Assembly: GCA_015680685.1 (NCBI GenBank)
Contig: MNCI01004678.1
Location: forward strand, 3,107 to 43,261
From: Gnetum montanum
Taxonomy: Eukaryota > Streptophyta > Gnetopsida > Gnetales > Gnetaceae
Length of the DNA: 40,155 bases
Direction of reading: 5' to 3'
Shown here: in pieces, positions 27,887 to 38,850 of the stretch
How the letters are laid out: every line of letters begins with the position of its first letter
Numbering within the stretch: the first letter of the stretch is position 1
The notes under the pieces: model-generated
What the model was told of the DNA's origin: nothing
What the model saw: the letters and a program-made list of their open reading frames with translations, nothing else
The model's database searches: none
Translations under genes and position numbers: made by a program

Positions 27887-30571
27887 ATGAGTTCTATTCA
27901 AGACATAGATAGCAATGAGAATGAAATAGATAATATTCTATTGGAGAAAAATGCATAGCAAGAAGAAAATGTCTTAGATTGTAATGTGGACATTTTGAAA
28001 CCATTTGCAAAAGGTAGATTTATTTTGAAATCTTCATTAAAACAATTCGTAACACAATTAGACACTAGTAGGAGTGGAGGAGGTGGAAGCAAAAGATGGA
28101 AGTGTCATGTATGTAGCCATGAATTCACTACAAAGTGGTACATGAATACATCATCATTTCTTTTAGACATTAGAAAATAAAATAGGAACAGGTTTTATTG
28201 CATGTAAATTTCCATATTTTGATATTCAAAAAGCTATGTATGACTACTTTCAAGAAAATACTATGATAAAGAGCATTACTATAAGTATTTGAACAGAGGA
28301 AAATAAGAACAAGACAAAGGATGTTGTATAACCAGCAAAAAGAAAAGTGCTTAAACAAACAGAAATAAGTTTTCAAGTTGAAAAAAAAAATAAAAGTTGA
28401 TATTAGTATTGCAAAAATATTTTATACAAATGAATTACCATTTAAACTTGCATGTACTCCTTCATTCAAAGAAGCAATTCATTGTGCCATTGAAGCAGGT
28501 AATATTTTTAAATTTTAAATCGTCATTTTTTATTTAAAATTATTAGTAAAACTAATATTTTTATATGACAAGTCCATCTAATATCCCTCTAACTAAAGAT
28601 AAAATTCGAAATGATCTTCTTGATGAGAGGTATGAACTTAGCATGAAAAAATTGGAGGAATGGAAGCAATTTTGGCAGCAAAGTGGTTGTTCTGTTATAA
28701 TGGATGGATGGATTGATATTTGTCAATGTTCATTAATTAATATTATAATTAGTTGTCAACTTGGACCATTTTTCTTAATGCTACAGACTGCTCCAATCAT
28801 ATAAAAGATGCTAATTTTCAAGCCAAATTATTAGAGACGGCAATTGCAACTATTGATTCAACAAAATTATTCAAATTATAACAGATTCAGCTCCTGTAGG
28901 AAAAATGATAGAAATGAGGTATCCAAATATATTTTGGACTCCTTGTTGTGTTCATTCTCTAAATAATACACTTTGTGATATTGGTAAAATTGATTGGGTG
29001 AAAAAGCTTATTATAGATGTAAGAGACATACAAATTTTCATTTGCAATCATTATTATTCAAATTCCTTGTTTAGGAATGTAGCAAAAATAAGACTTTCAA
29101 AAAGCTTATAGAAATAAGGTAATAGAATACAAAAATCTATATTGTGTGTTTTTAAGAAATTTGATTTATTAATGCTAAACTAATTATAAATTTTGTGAAA
29201 TAGGTATGCTTCATACTTCATAATGTTGGAGAGAATGCAAGAGATACAAGAATTATTACAAACAATGGTTATAACCAGTAAATGGAAGAACTGGGAGGAA
29301 GCCAACACAGTTATGGGAAAGAGTGTTAGAGAAAAGATTTTATTAGATGAGTGGTGAAAACAAATGAAGTAAGAAATAATTTGTTTGAAATATAATTCTT
29401 TATTTTTTATTATTTGCATCTTTATATCTTATTAAAAATAAGTATTTGTTATATTGTAGGAGGATTGTTAGCATGCTGCAACCTATTGTTGATTTCATTC
29501 ATTATGCTAATATAGATACACCTGCATTAGGAGAAATTTATGTAATTTATGAAAATATGTTAACAGAAATTAAAAATAGGGTTATAGAAATGGATAGCTC
29601 TCTTGGTTTTTATAATGCTCAGTTACTTCCATTGATTCTAAAAAGATGGAATGCTCCAAATACCCCATTGCATATGCATTAAATATTAAGTGGTATTCTT
29701 CAAAACATAGAGATAAAAATCCAAAAAGACCTTATGATGATTTTGATGTAAGAATAGGTTTTTTAGAATATGTTAAACAGTTATATTCACCTTGTGAGGT
29801 TAGCTTAATTAGAAAGGAATGGCTTTAATTTACTAAAGGACATACAAAAGCATTTAAATGTGAAGATGCTATACTTGATATGAATGGAATAGCTCAAGAA
29901 GATCTAGCTGGATGGTGGAGTTTGTATGGTGGAGATATTCCTAGACTTCAAACTTTAGCAGTGAAGCTTCTTTATCATGTAATACGATTAGTTTTTCATT
30001 AAACATATAGCAAATATTAATACATATTAATTTTCTTAATTAATTTATGAAATGTGATGTTTGAAAATTTGAAATAGTGATGTTTTATATATCATTATGC
30101 ATTCTCTAAACACCATGATTAGTAGGCTATTAGAAGCTTCAAATGAGTTTGTTTATTGATGAAGTTTTGAATAATTTATAAAATGAATCTTTTAACAATG
30201 TAAAAATTTATTCTTTTTTTTTATCATTTATGTAGGTTGCATCTTTTTCTGTTGCTGAAAGAAATTGGTTAACATATTCTTTCATTCATTGGATCAAAAG
30301 AAATAGTCTAACTCCAAAAAGAGTTGAAAAATTAGTATCTGCTCATAGCATGATTAGATTGAAAGAAAAAAAGAAAATAAAATATAAACAATCACCTACT
30401 CTTCGTTGAGATGTTAATCCAGAAGATGATGAGGTTCCAATAGTTGATGATAGAGAAAGTTATTCTACTCACTTAGTTAATGTTCCTTGAGCAATGAATC
30501 TTAATATTGATGATTCAATCCTTGATGAAGATGATTACCATGCAAATGATATTAATGACAGAACAAAATGA
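27887..30571 (+). pseudogene. hAT-superfamily transposase relic with introns
   Basis: Order of domains on the plus strand: an N-terminal BED-type zinc finger (KRWKCHVCSHEF, about 28098); ISIAKIFYTNELPFKLA (about 28400-28450); the DUF659 block with GCSVIMDGWID (about 28687), an Asp-rich DSAP motif and IFWTPCCVHSLN (about 28928-28965); and the C-terminal hAT dimerisation block, SVAERNWLTYSFIH (about 30250) then SAHSMIRL. Likely introns sit at about 28499-28572, 29117-29203, 29371-29459 and 29979-30236, the last with clean GT...AG. Stops at about 27956, 28802, 29356, 29826 and 30408, plus frame changes, make it dead. I did not find terminal inverted repeats or an 8-bp duplication. Confidence 0.8.
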
Positions 30572-30959
30572 AGCAGGTTTTACAAATTTACTCTTTAGAG
30601 TAGAGGAAGGATAAAATATAGGCTAAAATTAGAATTTGAACAATGTGACAACTTCTAAGCTTTGGCAAGAAACTCTTTTGTGATTTAAAAAGAGATAATT
30701 TTGTAACATTATCATATATATACATGATAATGCTAAAATATTTTATAACACACATGAGACTCAATACTTAATGTTTCATTGCAATCTTTTATGCAATTTT
30801 TAAGCATTAACAATATTTTGAATTTACATTGTACTTGCTACAATGTTTTTTATGATATATGAGATTTAATTTTTTTAAAAAACTAATATATTTAAATTTT
30901 CTCTATCACGTCTGGGTTACGAACCCATCCCCACTTTTTTCTTGAGGCACACCTACCGA
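30572..30959. other. AT-rich spacer
   Basis: No gene. A small perfect inverted repeat, TGGGTT/AACCCA with a 3-base loop, lies at 30913-30927, at the boundary where composition changes. Confidence 0.5.
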
Positions 30960-32240
30960 AACACGTTTAGAATCATGAATCCTCGATTCCTGGCTTCGCA
31001 TAAGTTTTGGGCTGATCCATGAATATTGCCGAAACCTTTGCCAACGCACATCGCCTCCTGTGCCTACGCTTTTGCTTATTGCTGCTGCTGCCAGATGCCG
31101 TGGAGTGTTCTGCTGTAGTCGCCATTACTGTAACGGCCGTCACCATAACCACGGCATCGTCCACCGTGTTTCATCTGGATAGAGAATTGCAGGACACAAA
31201 AGCAAGGCACAGCAAAAATTTGCAGAATCAGTCGTCATGACCGCCTTCAGAAATTCCGGAGCAAATAACGATGACGTGCCTGTTGATCTTGCTTGCAGCC
31301 TCTACAGCAGAGAGATCCGCAGCTGCCACGACTATTACGTTACGTTACTGCATAGAAGCAACCTTTGGCAGATCCACGATGGGTTGGATGTTGAGGTTTC
31401 CAAATGTAGTGTCCCATTCTGATCCTGCAGTTCTACCCGTCGCTTTTACCTCTGGCATTTGATGGCACTCCTGGAAAGAAGCATGGCCATGGTACTGACA
31501 TTTTTGTGGAGCTGGTTCAAACTGAAAACCCGGAGAAACATACACGGGAAGGTGTTTTTGTTTCTGCAGAAAATAAACGTGCTGTTGCAGACTGCGGCGT
31601 CGGAGAAGACAACGCGGTAACACCGCGGCCTGCTCAGGGAACGTGACCTCTACAGCGAGGAGCTCTTCACCTGAGCCCTGCATCCGGGCGCAGGTGCCAA
31701 TCTGCCTTCTTCAACGTACCTATGGAGGTCGAAGCCTTCGTTCTGCGTGCATGGGAATCCCGGATTTATGGTGAGCCAGTTCTGTAGGTTCCACGGCTGG
31801 CAAGGGACGTGATTGGCCTGCTACATTCAGGTGGCCTGGTGATGCCATAGCAACCGCCAACGTCGCGCTATACTAACCCTAACGGCGGTCTCTTCTCTCA
31901 TGGCGGTCGTGGCCATTGTGTCAAACTTCGGTGCTGCATTCTACAACGCCGTGTTTTGCTGAAATCCTCGGAGCTGGACTTCACTACCAATCCTGATGAT
32001 GATGATGAATGGCTACCTTCGAAATGGTAGGGAGAGGAGAACGACGGGTTTGCTCCGCCGTTTGCGGAAACGGTAATCATAACGGTAGACCACAAAAGGA
32101 AATTTTTCGCTGCGACGGTAGCAAGGAAGTTACGACGGCAATAATGGAGCTTCATTCTCTAGAGAATTACCGTTTGTTGCTTAAGAAGTTTCAATCAAGG
32201 GTTATTAGGACATCGCAGGCCTTGTAGCAAAAATGAGTAA
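30960..32240 (+). pseudogene. GC-richer degraded coding tract, family unknown
   Basis: About 1.3 kb with clearly higher GC than its surroundings and protein-like plus-strand frames: a Leu-rich possible signal segment near 31060-31090; from about 31450 a frame reading LPLAFDGTPGKKHGHGTD; then FFNVPMEVEAFVLRAWESR near 31710-31765; ARDVIGLLHSGGLVMP near 31805-31850; and from about 31950 LLKSSELDFT and DDDDEWLPSK. Stops interrupt it in every frame. Minus-strand frames (31345-31683 and 31898-32155) are also open, so the strand is not certain. I do not recognise the protein. It may be a decayed host gene or a captured fragment. Confidence 0.4.
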
Positions 32241-32750
32241 CATACAGAACCAGCAGGAAATCTTGCCACCAAAAATTTTGCCAAGGCAAGACTCGGGCAG
32301 TAGAAAAGAAAAAGTAGGAACCTAAAAATCATCAAAAAGATGGAATGTCGGATGCCAAAATTACTGAATCTGGCTTGGGCTGAGGTTTATGCTAGCACAG
32401 GAGGCAGGATCACAATAGTTGCCAAGCTTCAAGACTCCAGGGAGAAAAATTACATACGGTGATTTCGATATGGGTCTCATGAAACTGTTGGACGTTGAAT
32501 GAACTTGCTAATAAAGAACACAAGAAGATACTAGAGCCTTAACTCAACTCAAGTGCTTCAAACGACATGTACTTATGCTTGCAAGTTAAGAAAACTGCCA
32601 TGTCTTGGTCCCACTAGCCATTTCCAACTTAATTTTTTTTTTACGCACAAGCCTTTCCAAATTATTTTGTAGCTTGGCCAAGGAGAGACAAATAATCAAA
32701 TTCTACTTATTGACCTTTATAATAATCTTTTGTCGTTTTTGAATATATAT
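32241..32750. other. Spacer without recognisable features
   Basis: Mixed composition, no long open frame, a short TA repeat just before 32755. Nothing identified. Confidence 0.5.
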
Positions 32751-33101
32751 ATAAAGGGGGGATTTATGGACAATTGGCAAATATAACTTTATTTTCTATG
32801 AGAGTTGAAACTTCCCATGGAAGTTGTAACTTTCTATGGTAGTTGTAACTAAACCCCCATAATGTTTGTAACTACCAAGAAGTTGCTATAAAAAGAGCTT
32901 CAAAGGTAGAAGGGGAAAAAGGGGAGAAATCAAGAAGACATATTAAAGATTATTTGTAAGAATAGCTTGCTAATTGGATCATCAATTCAACTGCTTTGCT
33001 TAAATCCTATGAATTCTTTTCTTCTCATTTGTCTTAGTTGCTTAGTTAATGGTTTATATAGTACTGTGTTTGGCATTTAATTTTGGGATTTTCTAAGTGC
33101 T

Positions 33102-33534
33102 TTTATAGCTCTATTTTTTGTGCAATTCTAGACTTCTATTTGGTTACCATATAAGAGCTTATGTTGCCTTTTGAAAAGCATCTTGAGTAATTTAATAGTA
33201 ATGTCTTATGAAATTGCCTATTTGAGTCTAGAAGGTCTAGAAAATCTTTGATATTTTGAGCTAACTTGAAATGGCTTCAATTTTTAAAGTCTTTTCCTTA
33301 ATGTTTTAATTTTGAAATTGTTAAATCTTTTTTGATAGCTCTATTATTTGCATTTCTTGACAACTATTTAACTAGCCAAATAATAACTTGTATTTTGTTG
33401 TTTACAAAGCATTTTGGTAGTTTAACAAGAGTGTCTTTTATAAAACTAATTGTTGAGCTTAGAGGGTTTGGGCAATTTGTAACACTTTAGATTGAATTGG
33501 AATAGATTTATTTTGAAGTGTTTTCTCATGTTCA
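33102..33534 (+). repeat. About 228-bp diverged tandem duplication inside the C-family LTR
   Basis: TAGCTCTATTTTTTGTGCAA near 33108 recurs as TAGCTCTATTATTTGCATTT near 33336. The following landmarks repeat in the same order (AAAGCATCTTGAGTAATTTA against AAAGCATTTTGGTAGTTTAA, and a Leu/Phe-type T-rich end). The same double structure is present in the LTRs at 5266-6483 and 23160-24015. Confidence 0.65.
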
Positions 33535-34025
33535 ATTTATCTAACTTAAATGTTTGAGATTTCACATAAATTTTCTTTTCTTTCTTTTTCTCTTTTAAAA
33601 TCCATTGAATCTCACTCAATTTCTATTTTTCTTGCCGATCTTTCTCTCTGAGGAAAATTAGGAGTAGATTTTTACAGAATTATGCTTGAGCATTTTGGTG
33701 AAATTTTATTTGTTTCAAGCAATACTATAGGAACAATATATACTAAGTGACTTGACAAAATAGGAATCTTTAATGACTCAAAGTATTCAACAAGGTTAGC
33801 TAAATTTTTGTTATAATAGCTAGTTATAGTTTCATACACAAACCTAAGCATTTCAACATTCATAATAGCAAACACACATTTACGTTTAGTTTGCTCTATT
33901 ACCACTAAGTTCATTTGGAGGTATCTAGGCCTTAGTGTTTCCAAAGACTAGCAAACACCTAAACTCAAGTTTGAAGAAACAACTTCGTTTCCTGTGATTC
34001 TAGTCCTAAAACTCAAAGGAAAATG

Positions 34026-34051
34026 TTAGCAATCCCAAACGATCATTAACA
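34026..34051 (+). ncRNA. Leader hairpin, copy D
   Basis: GTTAG pairs with TTAAC (last pair wobble), then two mismatches, then ATC with GAT around CCAAAC. The weakest of the four copies. Confidence 0.4.
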
Positions 34052-34168
34052 AAATGATGTGAAAATTTTTCTAATAGTATTTGTAAGAGAAGTTAGAAAG
34101 TTTTCCAATGTTGATTGAGTTGCCCAACAAACACATTTGACAACTAATGAATTGTCATTGTGTCATGT

Positions 34169-35106
34169 TGATGAGCCCTCATTGATGTGGCCTCCTTGAC
34201 AAGGCTATGTAAACACAGCCCCATCTATGAGGTGTTGCCTCGTCAACGGGGCCATGTCAATGGAGCATTTGTTGTGTCTATGAGGCCTCATTGACATAAC
34301 TTTTGAATCAAGTCTATAAATACGTGCTCATCAATTGTATTAATGACATGTCTTGTAATAATTGTAGGAGAGCTCTTACAGTTTTATCATTTGAAAGTTA
34401 GAATATTTCTTTGAGTGCCCATAGTAGGAATCAGAAAGTGTATGGATCTTTATTCAAGCATTGTTGTACTTGAACACACCAATGTGAACAACAATAAAGA
34501 TGAGCCTTTTGATCAAACCTTGTAGCACTTGGAATAGATTAATGATTCATTTATGTATTTACTATTTTCATTAATTATGCAATTAATTAAGCTAAATTAG
34601 ATTTCAAGTGACTAGTTAATTAATTAAGCTAAATAGATTAAATGCATAAGTACGACCACTTCAAGTGTAAACACATATTCGCTTGGTAATCCCAACAGCG
34701 TTATTGCTTGGTTTGCCTAGTAGCATAGTGCTTGGTAACCCTAGTAGTGGATACGTGGGTTCAGGACATGTACGGAAAGTGGGATTGGATGTTTATGTTC
34801 AGAGTAGTTAGAGATTGGTTAATTAGTTAAATTAAATTAGTTATTAAAGCACTTCAATTCTCTATTTTAAGCACATGGAGCATAAAACATAAAATAATAT
34901 AAAACATATGCCTCAATTACACTTAACCATACATTTGTGCATCACAAGTGTAATTGAGAAGACAATGAATGATTATTAGGACAAAGTTAACTTCCTAGAA
35001 GGCTAGTGTGCTGGAAGACATAGAGTTCATGGAATTTGACTAAATTGCGCGTGAACTCTTTGTGATTTGTATGGTTGGGTGTAGGGGGTACTTCAATTGC
35101 TCATCA
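34169..35106 (+). mobile_element. F-family 5' LTR (element H)
   Basis: A 938-bp LTR from TGATGAG to CTCATCA, followed by T and a primer site. U3 holds repeats around CATTGATGTGGCC instead of GATATC. TATAAATACG near 34316 is the TATA box, and AATAAAGATGAG near 34495 is a poly(A) signal. CATGT precedes it at 34164-34168, but the other end of the element is lost. Confidence 0.85.
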
Positions 35107-35107
35107 T

Positions 35108-35125
35108 TGGCACCGTTGTTGGGGA
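35108..35125 (+). other. Primer-binding site of element H
   Basis: TGGCACCGTTGTTGGGGA is closer to the complement of tRNA-Asp than the site of element F. Confidence 0.8.
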
Positions 35126-35260
35126 TTCTTTTTGTTTGAAATGTGTACTATCTAGGTTTAGTGAACATCATTAACATCATTGGACAAACCCTCAGGTCAA
35201 AGTCGTTCTCACAATAAATATAATCACATAAGCACATTGATATCTTATTTGTATTGCAAA

Positions 35261-36947
35261 ATGTCTTCTTTTCACAAGGGTGATGATACTAAACCACTAG
35301 TCCCTCAAGAATGCAAGGTGGTATGTACTCATCCATATGAGTATGTGCCTGACTTCACCTTCATCTTGCATCAGGATGAACAACTGTGATGGCATGATAT
35401 AGAAGAAAACATTGTAATGCCTCTCAATTAATCTATGCTTATGATGTTGCTGCAAACTCTTAAGAAGTTTGGCATTCAATATCTTCAAGAGGAGTATGTT
35501 ATGCATGATTACGACTATTGGGACTACCATCTTACTAAAACACAATGTAGGAGGGATCGATACCAAGAGAAGCATCATGAGTTTGTGAAGGGAAAATGGT
35601 TCACCAATCCCTTATTCTTGCTTAACCAAGATGACAATGAGGAGCCTCCCTCTTGGGGCTCTCAACATGAAAATTCTCCACCCTTAGTTACTAATGATGG
35701 GGGTGTGACCTTGAATTTGCGGTCCACTATCAATGATCTAGATTCGGTAAAGATGGTAGTCAAGGTAGGGGCTTGGATAAGCATCAAGATGATAAGAAAA
35801 ATGACAAGCATGGTCATGACAACCAAAGGGGAGTTGGTAGATATCATGGTGGTGGTAGTCCTCCTCCCTCTTTGTTCTCTTCATCTACATCTTTTTCTTC
35901 CTCTTTTGGTTCTAACAAACATTGCAAAAAGAACAAGCATGATGGAGGTAAACAGCAGGACAATAATGATGATTGCCAGGACCACAATGATTGAAGGGGT
36001 AATAGAGGACATCATCAGCGACAATGAAATAATGATGATGATGAGTCTTTGTTGGCAACCTGAAGCATGTTAAATATTGTAGAGGCTATAAAAATTTCAA
36101 CTAGACATGTGAAAGATAGTCAGATCAAACGAGTTGATATGAACAATATTCCCAAATCTGAGGGGGGATATAATTTTGATCCATAGACACATCTTCAAGC
36201 TTTTTATGATGCTTGTGCCTTAAAAAATATTGAAAATGATTGGTAAAAACTAAAGCTATTTCCCAGGAAACTCATTAAAAAAGCAAAAAGCTAGTACTAG
36301 TTCTTGGAGCCAAAATCTATCCACCAGTGGGGTACAATGCTTGAGCTATTTAACGATAAGTATCAGACATACTCCAAGGTGTCTAATCTGAGAAGGCAGA
36401 TCCAAGGATGGAAGTAAGGAAACCATGAACCCTTGGACGTCGCCATGGGTAGATACTATTCTCTCATACATTGATGCCCTAGCCATGGTTATTCTCAGCA
36501 AGAACAACTTTGCCATATCATAGATTGACTTAGATTAGAAACAAGGAGAACTCTTAGGGTCTATGCCCAAGAGAGACTATCAGAACTCTAAGTCCATTAG
36601 ATTCAAAGGCTAATTGAGTAGGTAGTAAAAGAAGAAGGAGAGTCAAGGAAATGTAAAAGTGCAGAGGAATACAATAGGAATCCTTTCATTAGAAAGAGGG
36701 AGGTCTGATTTTATGACAGTGAGGAGGAATCACCACTTGATGAGGTGGTAAATAGAAAGACCTTGCGGATCTAAACATCTATGTCTAAAATTTCAGATAA
36801 GGTGGATAAAATGTGGGATTCATTAGATGAAAAAATCCAAATTACTCTAAAAATTAGCGAAGAATCAAGATAGCAAAGTAGTGATCATAATTGCAGGAGG
36901 CGAAAAGAAGCTGAATGTGCCTACTAAGGCAGTAAGAGCAAGATTGC
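35261..36947 (+). pseudogene. gag of element H
   Basis: Colinear with the element F gag: MSSFHKG start, DFTFILHQDEQL then a TGA (35387-35389) where F has His-Trp, a His/Asp/Lys-rich part near 35773-35990, and the capsid-like core with GGYNFDP, LELFNDKYQTYS and RRQIQGWK (36150-36420). A Lys/Glu-rich stretch runs to about 36900. Many stops and frame changes. The copy is cut off by LTR I at 36948, so protease and everything after it are absent. Confidence 0.8.
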
Positions 36948-37840
36948 TAATGAGTGGTGAGGTACCCCTACGCCCAACCATATGAATCATAGGTGTTCAC
37001 GCGCGACTTGGTTGAATTTCATAGACTGCAAGCACTTACGTACACCAAATTCTAACCAGCAAAACCTTAGTAAGAATGGTCGTTGTCTTCCTGATCTCAC
37101 CTATGATATTCTAAAGCGATGGTTGAGTGAAATTGAGGCAAATGATTTTTATCAATTTTTTTTATCTTTTAAGGTCTAATTCTTTTAATGTAGGAAATGA
37201 AAATTTGTGTAATTTGTAATTGTTCTACTTTGTCACTTAACTCTCCCTAGCATAAGCAACTGATCCCATCTTCTGTGCACATCCTGAGCATATCCTAACC
37301 ACTGCTAGGTTACTAGACATTAAGCATCATTGTTTTACCAAGTGTACGGTATATGTTCGAGATGGTCATGCCTATGGTTCTTATAAACTATGAAAAGGGT
37401 TGTAACCATAAAGCAATAATAATAAAGGACTTTAGAATGCTTAAAATGTCGAAATATTAAAGTGTTTTAATGCTTAAGTAATTAAATCTAACTGTTGCAA
37501 GGAATGTTCAAAAAGATCATCTTTATTACTGCTCATGCCAATGGGCTCAGGTACATTAGCACTCGAATAAAGAGCCATACACCTTTCTCACACCTACTGC
37601 GGGCACTTGGGAAATATTCTAACGTACACAAAAACAAACTGCAAGAGCTTCATTACAACTCCCAAAAAGATGCCATAAATGCTACGGGTGCGTGCATATT
37701 GATAGCAAGAGATAGACTCTACGTTAATAGGGTCACGTTAATGCATGGACGGATACATCGATGGGGTCACATCAATGTGGCCACATCAATGAGGCTCCAT
37801 TCACACAGCCCAGTCAACGTATCAACTGAACACTTCATCA
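36948..37840 (-). mobile_element. F-family 3' LTR in inverted orientation (element I)
   Basis: An 893-bp LTR. The minus strand starts TGATGAAGTG at 37840 and ends CTCATTA at 36948 (CA changed to TA). The purine tract next to it (37841-37856) shows it is a 3' LTR. U3 has ATTGATGTGGCCAC, ATTGATGTGACCCC and ATCGATGTATCC in tandem (about 37757-37795). Confidence 0.8.
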
Positions 37841-38143
37841 TACCCCCACGACTGAGTGAAAACTTGTCCTCGAGTTTATTACAATTTGGAAGGTATGAAG
37901 TTATTGACAGTACATATGACAAAACACATTTACATACACACTAACTCTATTAACATATTAAGTGCCTCGATGTACAACAAAACAAATTACAAAATTGTAG
38001 TGTTCATAGACAATGAAATTGAACATCATGATAGCCATAGATTCTCAACTCTACCACAATGTTGAAGTTGCTAGAGAAGGTCACATAGTTCCTGGTGGTG
38101 GTGGTTTTGACGGGCCTTCGTTAGCTTCTGGTGCACACGGTGG
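37841..38143 (-). mobile_element. Polypurine tract and 3' untranslated part of element I
   Basis: The minus strand reads CGAGGACAAGTTTTCACTCA and then CGTGGGGGTA directly before the LTR, the same arrangement as 16830-16873 in element F. No gene. Confidence 0.65.
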
Positions 38144-38340
38144 TCAAGGCATTGATGATGGTTGTCTTGCTGCTGTTGCAACTTCTGGAGGCAATCGAAA
38201 ATCCTCCAACAATGCCCTCATTTTCTCCTCTTTTCTTCTAGGATCATTCACCATCCAGGCAGCCTCACCAATGTGTGCTAGGATGGAAACATCCCAAGGA
38301 CATGGAGGTGCAGGGAAGAGTTCCTTCAAATTGACAAACT
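38144..38340 (-). pseudogene. C-terminal fragment of an element I ORF, unrecognised
   Basis: A minus-strand frame of about 65 codons, open at its upstream edge. It has APPCPWDVSILAHIGEAAW and then a charged RRKEEKMRALLEDFRLPPE segment and a TGA-type end. It sits just inside the 3' LTR of element I, where Athila-group elements may carry an extra ORF. I cannot name it. The plus-strand frame across the same bases is less protein-like. Confidence 0.35.
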
Positions 38341-38438
38341 AGGCAATGAACTATTTTTGTTCAATATCGAACGCTTGGATCATTGTTAATTATTGGAACA
38401 AGATTTGGCACAAACAAGGATTGAAACAATTTTGGATG

Positions 38439-38648
38439 TTTACCTTTAAGCGAATATGGAAACTTCTTGCTTGACCTCAAATTCAATAGTTTCTTTGGTA
38501 TCCTCTTCATCAGGGTTTACCTATTGGCAAATGCCTTGAACATCTTGGGGTTCATACTTCTGTTTTCCCTATCTATGGAGCTATAGATGATTTTACTCAT
38601 GTCTTTTGGCAATGTCTTTTTGCTCAATACACTTGGATATGGGCATGA
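38439..38648 (+). pseudogene. LINE (non-LTR retrotransposon) zf-RVT fragment
   Basis: Plus-strand reading gives FKRIWKLLA, stop, PQIQ, stop, FLWYPLHQGLPIGKCLEHLG, then PIYGAIDDFTHVFWQC and AQYTWIWA before a TGA. This is the plant LINE zf-RVT region that follows reverse transcriptase (IWk..lPpKiq.FlWr.lh..LP...rL, then CpxCG..ED..HvFw.C..A...W). Both Cys of the first knuckle are lost (PIYGA for CPxCG-A). RT itself is absent. Confidence 0.75.
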
Positions 38649-38663
38649 AAAGTTATTCCAAAT

Positions 38664-38850
38664 TAACACACTAAATCCTGTTCGAGGACACTCATTGACG
38701 GTCACATCCCAAACAGTCGTCAATAGTTCTTTTGGTGCTAGAAGGAGGGCTGAAAATTTAGCTTATAAGTTCATAAGCCTTATAATTTTAGCACATCAAC
38801 CATTCTTTGTTACTATAAAGGCTTAAGAAATTAAATACTATTTTCAGTTC
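38664..38850 (+). mobile_element. C-family leader (element E), 5'-truncated
   Basis: Starts at AACACACTAAATCCTGTT, just past the point where the primer site would be, and matches 2795-2850 and the minus strand of 22700-22800. No LTR or primer site precedes it; the LINE fragment does. Confidence 0.65.
38694..38724 (+). ncRNA. Leader hairpin, copy E
   Basis: ATTGACG (38694-38700) pairs perfectly with CGTCAAT (38718-38724) around a loop with CCAAAC. Compared with copy A, two stem positions are changed on both sides so that pairing is kept. Confidence 0.55.

Larger units (their letters stand above)
32751..34060 (+). mobile_element. C-family LTR and leader (element D)
   Basis: U3 with repeated GTTGTAACT motifs (32815-32880) precedes a TATA box, CTATAAAAAGAG, at about 32886. 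R/U5 follows to about 33690, and the leader to 34060. The whole aligns in reverse complement with 5266-6300 and 22780-23900. The 5' end of the LTR is missing. Gag does not follow: element H begins at 34169. Confidence 0.7.

Noticed and set aside
31345-31683. 112-codon minus-strand frame in the GC-richer tract
   Set aside because: The plus-strand frames are more continuous in sense and composition. The minus frame is probably their shadow, although strand is not certain.
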